Of a stretch of DNA of 64,000 nucleotides, positions 51,649 to 61,222 are shown one piece after another. The notes beneath the pieces are model-generated. The model worked only from the letters and a program-made list of their open reading frames with translations, was not told the DNA's origin and searched no databases. Both the position numbers and the translations under genes were made by a program. The DNA lies in contig NZ_PDVP01000009.1 in the NCBI RefSeq assembly GCF_002727065.1, forward strand, positions 1-64,000, given 5' to 3'. Source of the DNA: Zhengella mangrovi (GTDB lineage: Bacteria > Pseudomonadota > Alphaproteobacteria > Rhizobiales > Rhizobiaceae). Position 1 is the stretch's first letter; every line of letters starts with the position of its first letter.

Positions 51649-52415
51649 GCCCGGCCATCCAGCAGCGCATCACAGCGGTCGTGAATGCGGTTGAGTTCGT
51701 CTGTCAGGCGCTGACGTGCCGCCTCCATTTCCTCGTCGGTCGCGTCGGCGGCGACATGGATGGGCTCGCCGGCCAGGGACGCGGCGCGGCCGAACGGGAG
51801 GTTGATGACCGACTTGTCCCAGCTCTTTTCAAGCACGATCCGCCGGCTGGTCTGATAGGCCACGGGCAGGATGGGCTTGCCGGAGATACGGGCCAGCGTG
51901 ATGACGCCCATGCCGGCCTCGCGCGCAGGCCCCTTGATGACGTTGGCGACCATGCCGACCCATTCATCGGCGTCCAGCACGCGCTTCATCTGGATCAGGG
52001 CACTGGCGCCGCCCTTTTCCGCCCGGTGCTGGCCGGCCCGACCGCCTGAGCCACGGACCGTCTCGATCCCCCCGAGCTTGAGGACCATGGCGTTCATCTC
52101 CGCGTCGGCAGAGCGGGAGACCATGATCGTCAACGGAACCCGGTAGCGGTTGAGGCAGGCAAACATGAAGTGCCGCCCGTGCCAGGTGGTCGTGATCATG
52201 CTCCGTTCGCCACGCGACAGCCCGGGCAGGTCAACCGATCCCTCGACGAGGCGGTTGGTCCGCATGACGAGCACGAGCCAGCCGTAGATCAGGCGCGCGA
52301 CGGCATGCTTGACCATCATGGAGCGGGCGAGCGGCTCGCGTATCGCAATCCACGCACGCTTGAGAGGCGTGACCTTCTTTACCCGCCGTCCGGTTCCGGG
52401 CTGCACCAGGGTCAC
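51645..52415 (-). CDS. DUF374 lysophospholipid acyltransferase-like protein
   Basis: 256-residue membrane-linked protein of the DUF374 family in the acyltransferase superfamily: TTTWHGRHFMFACLNRYRVPLTIMVSRSADAEMNAMVLKLGG and GMVANVIKGPAREAGMGVITLARISGKPILPVAYQTSRR. The usual HX4D becomes WHGRHF, as is normal for DUF374. It likely modifies lipid A, given its place before waaA and lpxK. The start appears to be GTG at 52415, six bases after the DUF4170 stop. Confidence 0.85.
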   Translation of the reverse strand: MTLVQPGTGRRVKKVTPLKRAWIAIREPLARSMMVKHAVARLIYGWLVLVMRTNRLVEGSVDLPGLSRGERSMITTTWHGRHFMFACLNRYRVPLTIMVSRSADAEMNAMVLKLGGIETVRGSGGRAGQHRAEKGGASALIQMKRVLDADEWVGMVANVIKGPAREAGMGVITLARISGKPILPVAYQTSRRIVLEKSWDKSVINLPFGRAASLAGEPIHVAADATDEEMEAARQRLTDELNRIHDRCDALLDGRA

Positions 52416-52420
52416 CCCGG

Positions 52421-52660
52421 TCAGACCTTTTCGTCCGGCTCCAGCAACCGATGGAGATGAACGACATAGTAGCGCATCAGCGCGTTATCCACGGTTTCCT
52501 GGGACTTGGCGCGCCAGGCGGTCCGGGCCGACTGAAAATCCGGATAGACACCGACGATGTCCAGCGCATCGAGGTCGCGGAACTCTGTGCTGTTGAGCGC
52601 CTTGAGCTCGCCGCCGAAGACGAGGTGGAGGAGTTGCTTCTTTTCCGGAGCATCAGTCAT
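52421..52660 (-). CDS. DUF4170 small protein
   Basis: 79-residue protein of the DUF4170 family: LLHLVFGGELKALNSTEFRDLDALDIVGVYPDFQSARTAWRAKSQETVDNALMRYYVVHLHRLL. Function unknown. The ATG at 52660 has AAGGA nine bases upstream; a longer frame to 52690 is less likely. It is always near the DUF374/waaA genes in relatives, so a role in envelope assembly is plausible. Confidence 0.85.
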   Translation of the reverse strand: MTDAPEKKQLLHLVFGGELKALNSTEFRDLDALDIVGVYPDFQSARTAWRAKSQETVDNALMRYYVVHLHRLLEPDEKV

Positions 52661-52739
52661 GAGGACACGTCCTTCTGGGGAGGATTGCAAGGAGCATAGA
52701 GCATACTGCGGCGCGTATTGAAACCATGGGATGGCGATT

Positions 52740-53540
52740 TCAAGTCATCGTCCGCAAGGTTGACAGCAATTGTGGAAGCATGGCCGGCGACCCCGCCGCC
52801 ATGCGGCCGTGACGGGAATTGCGGGTCGCCATGGGCGGCGTGTCGCCATCGCTGCCGACGAGGGATCCGCCGGCCTCGCGCAGGACCAGTTCGGCGGCGG
52901 CGATATCCCAGTCGTGGCTGTCGGGGCGGATGAAGGTTCCGTCGAGCCGGCCGTCAGCCACCATGGCCAGGCGGTAGGCCAGCGACGGGATGTGCGCGAT
53001 GCGGTGCATGCGGTCGCGCAGGGCGGCGGGCAGTTGGCGCGTCATCCAGGCCGGACCGCCCAAGACCGGCTCGTCGCGGGTGCCGTTGACGGCGAGCGGC
53101 TCGCCGTTGCGGCGCGCTCCGCCGCCGGCGCTGGCCTCGTAGACCTCGTCGAGGACAGGACAATCCAGCACGCCGGCAATCGACCGGCCGTCCTCGACGA
53201 TAGCGACGGAAACGCACCAGACGTCCCTGCCATCGACGAAGGCCCGGGTTCCGTCGATCGGGTCGACGACGAAGGTGCGGCGCGCCTCGAGCCTTGCCAG
53301 GTCGTCGGCGGTTTCCTCCGACAGCCAGCCATAGTCCGGCCGGGCGGCCATCAGGCCGTCGCGCAGAAAGCTGTCGACGGCGAGGTCGGCCTCGCTGACC
53401 GGCGAATTGCCGTCCTTCATCCAGACATCGGGATCGCGGCGGAAATAGCGCAGGGCGATCCGGCCGGCCTCACGCGCGGCCTCGCGCAACAGGGCCAGCT
53501 CGCCGTCCAGACCGACAAGGGCCGCGTCATTCGCCGGCAA
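52740..53540 (-). CDS. Inositol monophosphatase-family phosphatase (CysQ-like)
   Basis: 266-residue metal-dependent phosphatase: SEADLAVDSFLRDG, WLSEET, the core FVVDPIDGTRAFVDGRDVWCVSVA and the late HDWDIAAAELVLREAGG. The motifs fit 3'(2'),5'-bisphosphate nucleotidase (CysQ) or inositol phosphatase; substrate cannot be settled by eye. The start seems to be TTG at 53540 with GGAGGG eight bases upstream, inside the pmbA 3' end (14-base overlap). Confidence 0.87.
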   Translation of the reverse strand: MPANDAALVGLDGELALLREAAREAGRIALRYFRRDPDVWMKDGNSPVSEADLAVDSFLRDGLMAARPDYGWLSEETADDLARLEARRTFVVDPIDGTRAFVDGRDVWCVSVAIVEDGRSIAGVLDCPVLDEVYEASAGGGARRNGEPLAVNGTRDEPVLGGPAWMTRQLPAALRDRMHRIAHIPSLAYRLAMVADGRLDGTFIRPDSHDWDIAAAELVLREAGGSLVGSDGDTPPMATRNSRHGRMAAGSPAMLPQLLSTLRTMT

Positions 53541-54870
53541 GCGTCATGCCCTCCACGAGCAGGGTGGGTGCGGCAGTGGAAAACGTCCGGTCGATGTCAT
53601 TGGCCGGCGTCATCGCCATGAACATGTCCTTCAGATTGGACGCGATGGTGACCTCGGAAACCGGCCAGGCCAGTTCGCCGTTCTCGATCCAGAAGCCGGA
53701 GGCCCCGCGCGAATAGTCCCCGGTGACCATGTTGACGCCCTGACCGATGACCTCGGTCACGTAGAAGCCGCTCTTCAGCGAGCCGATCAGGTCTTCCGGC
53801 GAGGCATCGCCCGGCTCGATGGCCAGGTTGGTCGAAGACGGCACGACGGACGAGGCGGAGCGCACGCCGCGCCCGTTGGTCTGGAGGCCCAGTTCGCGCG
53901 CCGTTGCCGACGAAAGAAACCAGTGCTGCAGGATGCCCCTGTCGACCATGACCAGGGGCTCGCCGGCAACGCCTTCGCCATCGAAGGGGCGCGACGCCGG
54001 TCCGCGCACCCGGCGCGGCTCGTCGGTCAGCGTGATGGCGGAGGAAGCGACGGCCTGTCCCATCCGGTCGCGCAGGAAGGAGGTCTTGCGCGCCACGGCC
54101 GCGCCGTTGATCGCCGAGGCGAGCGAACCGGCCAGGCCGCGCGCGACGCGGGGATCGAAGACGACCGTCACCGGCCCGGTCCTCGCCTTGCGTGCGCCGA
54201 GGCGGCGAACCGCCCGTTCGCCCGCCCTTCGGCCGATCACGTCGGGCGATTCAAGCTCGGCGAAATGCTGACGGGAGGAAAAGTCGTAATCGCGCTCCAT
54301 CTTCGTGCCCTCGCCGGCCAGCACGGAAACGGAACGCGAAAACCGGCTGGACTGGTAGCTGCCGAGAAAGCCGTGCGACGTGGCCAGGACGAGGCCGCCG
54401 AACCCGGCCGACACGCCGGCACCCAGCGAGTTGGCGACGCCAGGGACGGCCATGGCCGCTGCCTCCATGGCCAGCGCGGTCTCGGTCATGGCCGCGGGCG
54501 CGGGTTCGGCGGGGTCGAACAGGTCGAGGTCGGGAATGTCGCGGGCAAGCCGCTCCGGGTCGGCCAGGCCGGCAAACGGGTCTTCCGGCGAGGCCTTGGC
54601 CATGGCGACGGCGCGTTCGGCCAGCCGCGCGGCATCATAGCCGGTGGTCGCCGACACGCTGGCGACACGCTTGCCGCAGAAGACACGAAGGGACACATCG
54701 TCGCTGGCCGACGATTCAGTGTTCTCAACCTTGCCGAGGCGCACCGACACGGATGTCGAGCCACCACGCACCACAACCGCGTCGGCCGCATCGGCACCGG
54801 CCCGGCCCGCCGCTTCAACAAGTTCCTGGACGCGCGTTTCCAGTTCGCGCATGTCGGCAGCCCTGGCCAT
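53527..54870 (-). CDS. pmbA: TldD/PmbA family metalloprotease regulator PmbA
   Basis: 447-residue PmbA-type protein, one half of the TldD-PmbA peptidase: VVVRGGSTSVSVRLGKVENTESSASDDVSLRVFCGKRVASVSATTGYD near the start, and MTRGS-like segments RGVRSASSVVPSSTNLAIEPGD and VTGDYSRGASGFWIENGELAWPVSEVTIA at the end. The start is uncertain: ATG at 54885, 54870 and 54852 are possible. First gene of the leftward lipid A series and divergent from the Kef-type gene. Confidence 0.88.
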   Translation of the reverse strand: MARAADMRELETRVQELVEAAGRAGADAADAVVVRGGSTSVSVRLGKVENTESSASDDVSLRVFCGKRVASVSATTGYDAARLAERAVAMAKASPEDPFAGLADPERLARDIPDLDLFDPAEPAPAAMTETALAMEAAAMAVPGVANSLGAGVSAGFGGLVLATSHGFLGSYQSSRFSRSVSVLAGEGTKMERDYDFSSRQHFAELESPDVIGRRAGERAVRRLGARKARTGPVTVVFDPRVARGLAGSLASAINGAAVARKTSFLRDRMGQAVASSAITLTDEPRRVRGPASRPFDGEGVAGEPLVMVDRGILQHWFLSSATARELGLQTNGRGVRSASSVVPSSTNLAIEPGDASPEDLIGSLKSGFYVTEVIGQGVNMVTGDYSRGASGFWIENGELAWPVSEVTIASNLKDMFMAMTPANDIDRTFSTAAPTLLVEGMTLAGE

Positions 54871-55001
54871 GACCTTCCAATCCATCAGACAGCGCCAGGT
54901 CCGGCCGGATCTGGCTATTGTTGCGGTTTCCTGTTCCATCTATTGGCGCAGCCTGCAACAATCAATGGCACGGGGGGAAGGAAGGGAACACGGAACTGAC
55001 C

Positions 55002-56831
55002 ATGGCGACCGAATCCGCCTCGCTTTTCACCGAAGGACTGCTGCTGCTGGGCGGCGCCGTCATCGCGGCCCCGATCTTCAAGCGAATCGGCCTTGGGACC
55101 GTCCTCGGTTACCTGGCAGCAGGGATCGTGATCGGCCCGATCGCCAAGCGGATCACCGATGCCGAGGAGATCATGCACGTCGCCGAACTCGGCGTGGTCT
55201 TCCTGCTGTTCATCATCGGCCTGGAACTGAAACCCGCCCGGCTGTGGGCCATGCGCCGCGCAATCTTCGGCCTGGGGCTGGCACAGGTGCTGGGCGCGGG
55301 CCTCGTGATCTACGCCGCGCTGCTGGCCACCGGCCTGATGGGCGGCAGCGGTGCGCTGATCGCGGGCTTCGGCCTGGCGCTGTCCTCCACCGCCTTTGCC
55401 CTGCAATTGCTGGACGACGACGGCGCGACAAACACACGCTGGGGCCAGACGGCCTTTTCCATCCTGCTGTTCCAGGATCTCGCCATCGTGCCGCTGCTGG
55501 CGCTGGCATCCTTCCTGGCCCCCTATTCGCCGGACGCGCCGGGCAATATCTGGGCGGATGTGGCGATCGCGGTCGCGGCGGTGGCAGCGGTGGTGCTGGC
55601 CGGGCGCTACCTGCTCAACCCGGCCTTCCGGTTTCTCGGCAACACCGGCGCGCGCGAGGTGATGATCGCGGCGGCGCTGTTCATCGTCATAGGGTCGGGC
55701 ATGCTGCTGCAATGGGCCGGGCTCTCGATGGCCATGGGCGCCTTCCTGGCCGGCGTCATGCTCGCGGAATCGAGCTACCGGCACGAGCTGGAAGCAGATA
55801 TCGAGCCGTTCCGCGGCCTGCTGCTCGGCCTGTTCTTTATCGCCGTCGGACTGTCGGTCGACCTCTCCGTGATCCGCGACAACCTGGTGCTGATCGCCGG
55901 GGCAACCCTGGCCCTGATGGTGCTCAAGGCCGGGGTCAACTTCATCCTGTGCAGCCTGTTCGGCGCCGACTACAACGACGCCATCCGCGTGTCGCTGCTG
56001 ATCCCTCAGGGCGGTGAGTTCGGGTTCGTGCTGTTCTCGATCGCCGCGGGCAGCGGCCTGTTCACGACGTCGACCGCGTCGATCCTGATCGCCATCGTCA
56101 CGCTGTCGATGGCGCTCACGCCGGTTTCCATGATGCTGGCGCGACGCCTGGTCCGCACCGCCCCGGCGGAGGAAATGGACGAGGATTTCGACGGCGCCGG
56201 GGCCGACGTGCTGATGGTCGGCTTTTCCCGCTTCGGCCAGATCGCGTCGCAGGTGCTGCTGGCCAGCGGGCGCGATGTGACCATCATCGATCACTCGGCC
56301 GATCGCGTCCGCGCCGCCCAGAAGTTCGGTTTCCGGATCTACTTCGGTGACGGCACGCGCAAGGATGTGCTGGAGGCAGCCGGAATCCGGCGGGCCAAGA
56401 TCGTCGCGGTGTGTACCCACAAGCGCGAGATCACCGACCGGATCATCGAACTCATCCAGTCGGAATATCCCAACGCGAAGATCTTCGCACGCGCCTATGA
56501 CCGAACCCACACGCTGGCGCTGAGGGCACGCGGGGTCGATTACGAAGCGCGCGAAACCTTCGAATCCGGCCTGCTGTTCGGGCGCAAGACAATCGAGGCG
56601 CTGGGTGTGGACGAAGCGGAGGCGCTGGACATCCAGGCCGACGTGCGCAAGCGCGACGAGGAACGCCTGGCGATCCAGCAGGTGGAAGGCATCTATGCCG
56701 GCCGCGACAAGCTGCACACCCGGCCGGTGACGCCGGAGCCGCTGATCAAGCCGACGCGCGAAGGGCGGCGCCTCGACCACGACCCGGACGGGCGCGACGG
56801 CAGCGAACACGCCATCGGCGCCAACGGGTGA
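55002..56831 (+). CDS. Kef-type monovalent cation:proton antiporter with TrkA-N domain
   Basis: 609-residue CPA2 transporter. The first 380 or so residues form the membrane domain (LGYLAAGIVIGP, FLLFIIGLELKP, LALSSTAFALQLL, FQDLAIVPLL, PQGGEFGFVLF). The Rossmann TrkA-N domain begins near VLMVGFSRFGQIASQVLLASG and continues through YFGDGTRKDVLEAAG. It exports potassium (or sodium) in exchange for protons. The C-terminal tail is charged. ATG at 55002 follows a purine-rich stretch; the frame opens further left but is non-coding there. Confidence 0.92.
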   Translation: MATESASLFTEGLLLLGGAVIAAPIFKRIGLGTVLGYLAAGIVIGPIAKRITDAEEIMHVAELGVVFLLFIIGLELKPARLWAMRRAIFGLGLAQVLGAGLVIYAALLATGLMGGSGALIAGFGLALSSTAFALQLLDDDGATNTRWGQTAFSILLFQDLAIVPLLALASFLAPYSPDAPGNIWADVAIAVAAVAAVVLAGRYLLNPAFRFLGNTGAREVMIAAALFIVIGSGMLLQWAGLSMAMGAFLAGVMLAESSYRHELEADIEPFRGLLLGLFFIAVGLSVDLSVIRDNLVLIAGATLALMVLKAGVNFILCSLFGADYNDAIRVSLLIPQGGEFGFVLFSIAAGSGLFTTSTASILIAIVTLSMALTPVSMMLARRLVRTAPAEEMDEDFDGAGADVLMVGFSRFGQIASQVLLASGRDVTIIDHSADRVRAAQKFGFRIYFGDGTRKDVLEAAGIRRAKIVAVCTHKREITDRIIELIQSEYPNAKIFARAYDRTHTLALRARGVDYEARETFESGLLFGRKTIEALGVDEAEALDIQADVRKRDEERLAIQQVEGIYAGRDKLHTRPVTPEPLIKPTREGRRLDHDPDGRDGSEHAIGANG

Positions 56832-56858
56832 CAGACCGGCTTCGCGGTCGGCGAAAGC

Positions 56859-57815
56859 TCACGCAGGCAGCGCCGGATCCGGCGTTTCCGGCTCCTGCAG
56901 CGCGGCTGCGCGGGCAGCCAGTTGCGGCAGCTTTTCCACGATGGCACCGCGGATCTGGCTGCGCACCGGCTCGGTCACGGAGAGGACCCGGCGGATCTTG
57001 AGAAAATCGAGCACGCGGAAGCGCGAGACCGGCGGCCGGATCATGATGGCCGGCGGATGGGTCTTCTGACGGGAGGCAATGATGGACTGCATCATCAGTT
57101 GCGTCGCGCCGAACATGAAGTCGATCGAGGACGGATTGCGACCCGAATCCTCAGGCCCCCCGACGACGTCGATGGCGATCACCATGTCGACGGCATCGCC
57201 GAAAATGTCGAAGGGCAGCGGGTTGTAGATGCCGCCGTCGATCAGCGTCATGCCGTCGCGCCTGACCGGCCGGAACACTGCCGGGATCGCCGCCGATGCC
57301 GCGACCGCGTTGCGCAGGTCGCCCTCGGAGAAAAGGCAGAGCCGGTGGCCGAAATAGTCGGTCGCCGTCACGGTCAGCGGGATCTCCAGGTCCTCGAAAT
57401 GCGCGGGTATCGCTTCCGGCAGGAAGGACTTCAGAATGCTCTCGATGTTGAACTGGGAAAACCGGATGCCGGTTTCCATCATCGCGCCGATACCGGTGGG
57501 CCGTGCCCGCCAGAGCCGGGCCGCCGCCTCGCTGCGATCGGCCAGCACCGCCATGGCGTGGGCTTCGATCTCCTCGCCGCTCATGCCGGCGGCCATGGCC
57601 GCGCCGATAATGGCGCCGATCGAGGAACCGGAAATCGCGGCCGGGCGAATGCCGAGCGCGTCGAGCTCCTTGATGACGTGAATATGGGCCAGGCCCCGCG
57701 CGCCGCCACCGCCGAAGGCGATGCCGATACGCGGCAGATCGATCCCGTCCGCGGCCTTGCCGGCAGGGCCGGCCGGCCTTGTCTTCTTCACGGGTTTACC
57801 CTTGCCCCCGGTCAT
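56859..57815 (-). CDS. Patatin-like phospholipase
   Basis: 318-residue lipid acyl hydrolase with a Ser-Asp dyad: glycine-rich oxyanion loop GGGGARG at 35-41, nucleophile Ser65 in GSSIG, and Asp193 in the DGG motif (MTLIDGGIYNPLPF). The fold fits the RssA/YchK-like cytoplasmic patatins. The N-terminus is lysine-rich (MTGGKGKPVKKTRP) with no signal peptide. It converges on the Kef-type gene and shares direction with the M16 proteases just upstream (5-base gap). Confidence 0.92.
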   Translation of the reverse strand: MTGGKGKPVKKTRPAGPAGKAADGIDLPRIGIAFGGGGARGLAHIHVIKELDALGIRPAAISGSSIGAIIGAAMAAGMSGEEIEAHAMAVLADRSEAAARLWRARPTGIGAMMETGIRFSQFNIESILKSFLPEAIPAHFEDLEIPLTVTATDYFGHRLCLFSEGDLRNAVAASAAIPAVFRPVRRDGMTLIDGGIYNPLPFDIFGDAVDMVIAIDVVGGPEDSGRNPSSIDFMFGATQLMMQSIIASRQKTHPPAIMIRPPVSRFRVLDFLKIRRVLSVTEPVRSQIRGAIVEKLPQLAARAAALQEPETPDPALPA

Positions 57816-57820
57816 TTCCC

Positions 57821-59182
57821 TTATCCCCCGCTCTTCAGGGCCGGTGCCGCATCGGCTATGGCCTCCTTCGGACCGACCATCATGATGACGGGCTCGGCCG
57901 AGAGCAGCTTGGCTGCCTGCTTCTTCACCTCATCCAGGGTAACGGCGTTGATGAAACCGGTCCGCCTGCTGATGTAGTCGATCCCAAGGTCCTCCTGCTG
58001 GATGGCGACGAGGGTGCGGGCGATATCGGAGGAATTGTCGAAGTTGGAGATGGCATAGGAGCCGATAATGTACTTCTTGGCGGACTCGAGCTCGGCCTTG
58101 GTGGGACCCTCCTTGGCCATCCTGTGCACCTGGTCGAGGATGACCGACAGGGTCTCGCCGGCACGGTCGGACCGCGTCGCCGTCGATATCTGAAGCTCGG
58201 CGGAATAGTCGCGCGGCGAGAGCCAGGCGCCGATGCCGTAGGCCAGGCCACGCTTTTCGCGGACCTCGTCATAGAGGCGGGACGAGAAGGTGCCGCCACC
58301 GAGGATGTGGGTCATGACGTAGGCGGCGTAGAAATCCGGGTTGTCACGCTTCACGCCCGGATAGGCGAGCCGGATGGAGGTCTGCGGCAGATCGTAGTCG
58401 ACCTCCATGCGCTGGCCGAACTTCGGGCTGGCCGGGCCGACATCCTTCTGGTCCGCCTTGGCCGGGAGATCACCGAACAGCTTGTCGAGTTCGGTCTTGA
58501 GCGTTTCGGCATCAATGGCGCCGACAACGCCGACATAGAGATTGTCGCGGGCGAACTCGCGCTTGTGGAAGGCCTTCAGGTCGTCCGGCGTGATGGTGCG
58601 CAGCGTCGCCGGCGTTCCCTCGCCGCGGCGGCCATAGGGATGATCGCCATAGACGCCCTTGTTCCACTCGATGCCGGCGATGGTGCGCGGGTCACGCTCG
58701 TCGGACTGGATACCGGCGATGATCTGCTCCCGGATGCGATCGACCGGCGCCTGGTCGAAGCGCGGGCTGGTGATCGCCATGTGCAGCAGGTTGAATGCCT
58801 CGTCCTTCTTGTCGGCGAGCATGCGCATGCTGCCGGAAATGGCGTCGGTGCCTTCCGAAAAGCTCATCTCCGCACCGGAGGTGTCCAGCCTGTCCTGGAA
58901 GGCATCGCTGTCGAGATCGCCCGCGCCTTCGTCGAGAAGACCGGTGATGAGGTTGGCCATGCCTTCCTTGCCGGCCGGATCCTGGGTCGATCCGCCCTTG
59001 AAGGCCATCTGGAGCGTGATGATGGGAACGGAATAGTCTTCCACCAGCCAGGCCTTGATGCCCTTGTCGGATACCACCTGCTGGATTTTCATCTCGGCGC
59101 TCGCCGGGAGGGCGGCAGCCACGAGGATCAAGAGGGCGGTGGCCAGGCCGGCCATGGCGCGAACGGGGGTCATCATCGTCAT
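57821..59182 (-). CDS. M16 family zinc-protease homologue, non-catalytic subunit
   Basis: 453-residue exported M16 protein with a signal peptide (ALLILVAAALPASA). It lacks the HXXEH zinc motif: the equivalent stretch is GKEGMANLITGLLDEG. It is therefore the regulatory partner of the catalytic subunit encoded just upstream. The C-terminal half keeps the M16 Arg/Tyr region FSSRLYDEVREKRGLAYGI. Start codons ATG at 59182, 59176 and 59173, or GTG at 59191 overlapping the previous stop, are all possible. Confidence 0.9.
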   Translation of the reverse strand: MTMMTPVRAMAGLATALLILVAAALPASAEMKIQQVVSDKGIKAWLVEDYSVPIITLQMAFKGGSTQDPAGKEGMANLITGLLDEGAGDLDSDAFQDRLDTSGAEMSFSEGTDAISGSMRMLADKKDEAFNLLHMAITSPRFDQAPVDRIREQIIAGIQSDERDPRTIAGIEWNKGVYGDHPYGRRGEGTPATLRTITPDDLKAFHKREFARDNLYVGVVGAIDAETLKTELDKLFGDLPAKADQKDVGPASPKFGQRMEVDYDLPQTSIRLAYPGVKRDNPDFYAAYVMTHILGGGTFSSRLYDEVREKRGLAYGIGAWLSPRDYSAELQISTATRSDRAGETLSVILDQVHRMAKEGPTKAELESAKKYIIGSYAISNFDNSSDIARTLVAIQQEDLGIDYISRRTGFINAVTLDEVKKQAAKLLSAEPVIMMVGPKEAIADAAPALKSGG

Positions 59183-59187
59183 GTTCC

Positions 59188-60546
59188 TCACGACCGGTTC
59201 TCCTTGGACGGCAGCAGCAGACCGGTAACGGAATCGGAATCCTTCAACCACTGGCTGGCCGCCTCCTGTATCTGTTCGGGTGTCACCTTGCGCAGACGGT
59301 CCGGCCATTCAGCGATGCTTTGGACCGTGCCGCCCGTTGCCAGCACGCTGCCATACATGCGTGCCATGCCGGCCTGGTCATCGCGCGAGAAGATCATGTC
59401 GCGGATAAAGCGGTTGCGGGCCTTTTCGAGTTCGTCGGCGGTGACGCCCTTGTCGGCGATCCTGGCGATCTCGGCGAGAATGGCCTTCTGGACGTCATCA
59501 ACCGTGGCCTTGCCGCGCGGCGAGCCGTACACGGAGAAGCGGGACGGGTCGAGCGCCGTGCCCTGGTACCAGGCGCCGACATTTGCCGCGATGCCCTGCT
59601 TGACGACCAGTTCCTGGTAAAGGCGCGAGCGCGTGCCGCCGCCGAGGATCTCGGCCAGGAGATCGAGCGCTTCGGCCTGGAGATCGTTGCCGGAGTGGTA
59701 GGACGGGACGACCCAGTTGACCTGGTAGGTCGGCACGGTGACGCGCGGGTCGCGCATGGTGACGATGCGCGAGGTGTTCTGCTCGGGCTCCTGCGGGCGG
59801 ACACGCGGCGGCAGGTCGGGACCGCGCGGGACCTTGCCATAGGTGTCCTCGGCCAGCTTGCGCACCTGGTCGGCGGTGACGTCGCCCGCGACCACGAGGA
59901 TGGCATTGTTGGGGGCGTAGAAGCGGGTATAGAAATCGACCGCGTCGGTGCGGTTGAGCTGCTCGATCTCGCGCTTCCAGCCGATGACGGGGATGCGATA
60001 GGGATGGTTCTGGTAGAGCGTGGCGTCGAGTTCCTCCGACAGCAGCGACGCCGGGTCGTTGTCGACGCGCATGGCGCGTTCCTCCAGGATCACGTCGCGC
60101 TCGGGGCCGATGACGTCGTCAGTCAGGATGAGATTGTGCATCCGGTCGGCCTCGAAGGACATCATCGTGCCCAGCGCGTCCGGCGAGACCTTCTGAAAAT
60201 AGGCGGTGTAGTCGTCCGAGGTGAAGGCGTTCTCCTGGCCGCCGATGGCGGCAACGGCGCCGGAAAACTCGCCCGGACCATGGTTGCTGGTGCCCTTGAA
60301 CATCAGGTGCTCGAAGAAATGGGCGATTCCGGACTTGCCGGGCGCCTCGTCGGCGCTGCCGATCCTGTACCAGACCATGTGGGTGACGACGGGGGCGCGG
60401 TGATCCGGGATGACCACGACCTCCATGCCGTTCTTCAGCCGGAAGTCCGTGATCTCGGGCTTTCTGGCATCTGCGAAGGCCGAACCGGACAGCAGGACTG
60501 CGCCGCCCGTGACGAGCGCCAGCATGGTTTTGCGAAGAACCGCCAT
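59188..60546 (-). CDS. M16 family zinc protease, catalytic subunit
   Basis: 452-residue exported metalloprotease with a signal peptide ([18 protein letters not shown]) and the inverted zinc motif HFFEH at 76-80 with the distal Glu in the FTSDDYTAY / [12 protein letters not shown] region. It pairs with the HXXEH-less protein encoded next, a two-subunit arrangement like the mitochondrial processing peptidase. ATG at 60546 with GGGAG eleven bases upstream; the longer frame to 60771 runs into the rsmD region and is rejected. Confidence 0.92.
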   Translation of the reverse strand: MAVLRKTMLALVTGGAVLLSGSAFADARKPEITDFRLKNGMEVVVIPDHRAPVVTHMVWYRIGSADEAPGKSGIAHFFEHLMFKGTSNHGPGEFSGAVAAIGGQENAFTSDDYTAYFQKVSPDALGTMMSFEADRMHNLILTDDVIGPERDVILEERAMRVDNDPASLLSEELDATLYQNHPYRIPVIGWKREIEQLNRTDAVDFYTRFYAPNNAILVVAGDVTADQVRKLAEDTYGKVPRGPDLPPRVRPQEPEQNTSRIVTMRDPRVTVPTYQVNWVVPSYHSGNDLQAEALDLLAEILGGGTRSRLYQELVVKQGIAANVGAWYQGTALDPSRFSVYGSPRGKATVDDVQKAILAEIARIADKGVTADELEKARNRFIRDMIFSRDDQAGMARMYGSVLATGGTVQSIAEWPDRLRKVTPEQIQEAASQWLKDSDSVTGLLLPSKENRS

Positions 60547-60661
60547 GGCAAGAATATCTCCCTGAAGCAAATCGGACGTGCGAAGACCAAGCACCAAGAT
60601 AGGGCCAAGTGAAGGCACAAGAAATGCGACGGAGATGAAATCTTCGTAATGAAACCGCCGG

Positions 60662-61219
60662 TCAGGCTGGCTGCGGGCGCAGGAATCGCATGACCGTGTC
60701 GCCCCACCGGCGCTCATCGACGAGGTCGAAACCGGGCCATTCGAAGGGCGCATCCGCAGCTTCCTCGACAACGCAGAGCGCCTCGGGCGTCAGCCATCCG
60801 CCAGTGCGCGCGGCCGCCAGAGCCCGGGTCGCCAGGCCCTTGCCATAGGGCGGATCGGCGAACAGCAGCGTGAAGGGGAGCATGGTGCCGATGTCACCGA
60901 GCGAGGCGGCGTCACGGCGGAAGATGCGGGCGCGGCCCTGCAGGCCGAGCGCCTCGATGTTGGAGCGCAACAGCCCCCTGCCCTCGGCGGACTGCTCGAC
61001 GAAGAGGGCGAAGGACGCGCCGCGGGACAGGGCTTCCAGCCCCAGCGCGCCTGTGCCGGAGAACAGGTCGAGCACGCGCGCGCCCTGCAGCACCTCGCCG
61101 TGACCGTGGGCCAGGATGTTGAACAGTGCCTCGCGGGTACGGTCCGTGGTCGGACGGATGGCATTCGATTTCGGCGTGGCAAGCGCCCGCCCCTTCATCT
61201 CCCCGCCGACGATGCGCAT
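60662..61219 (-). CDS. rsmD: 16S rRNA (guanine-966-N2) methyltransferase RsmD
   Basis: 185-residue SAM-dependent methyltransferase acting on 16S rRNA G966. [16 protein letters not shown] is the usual start, [20 protein letters not shown] is the SAM motif and DPPY at 122-125 is the catalytic NPPY-type motif. It begins four bases after the pseudouridine synthase stop, so it is co-transcribed, as in many Alphaproteobacteria. Confidence 0.95.
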   Translation of the reverse strand: MRIVGGEMKGRALATPKSNAIRPTTDRTREALFNILAHGHGEVLQGARVLDLFSGTGALGLEALSRGASFALFVEQSAEGRGLLRSNIEALGLQGRARIFRRDAASLGDIGTMLPFTLLFADPPYGKGLATRALAAARTGGWLTPEALCVVEEAADAPFEWPGFDLVDERRWGDTVMRFLRPQPA

Positions 61220-61222
61220 GGA

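Noticed and set aside
57821-60546. Redundant duplicated M16 proteases, one degenerate
   Set aside because: A catalytic subunit with HXXEH next to a partner without it is the normal two-subunit arrangement in Alphaproteobacteria, so the missing motif is not a sign of decay.
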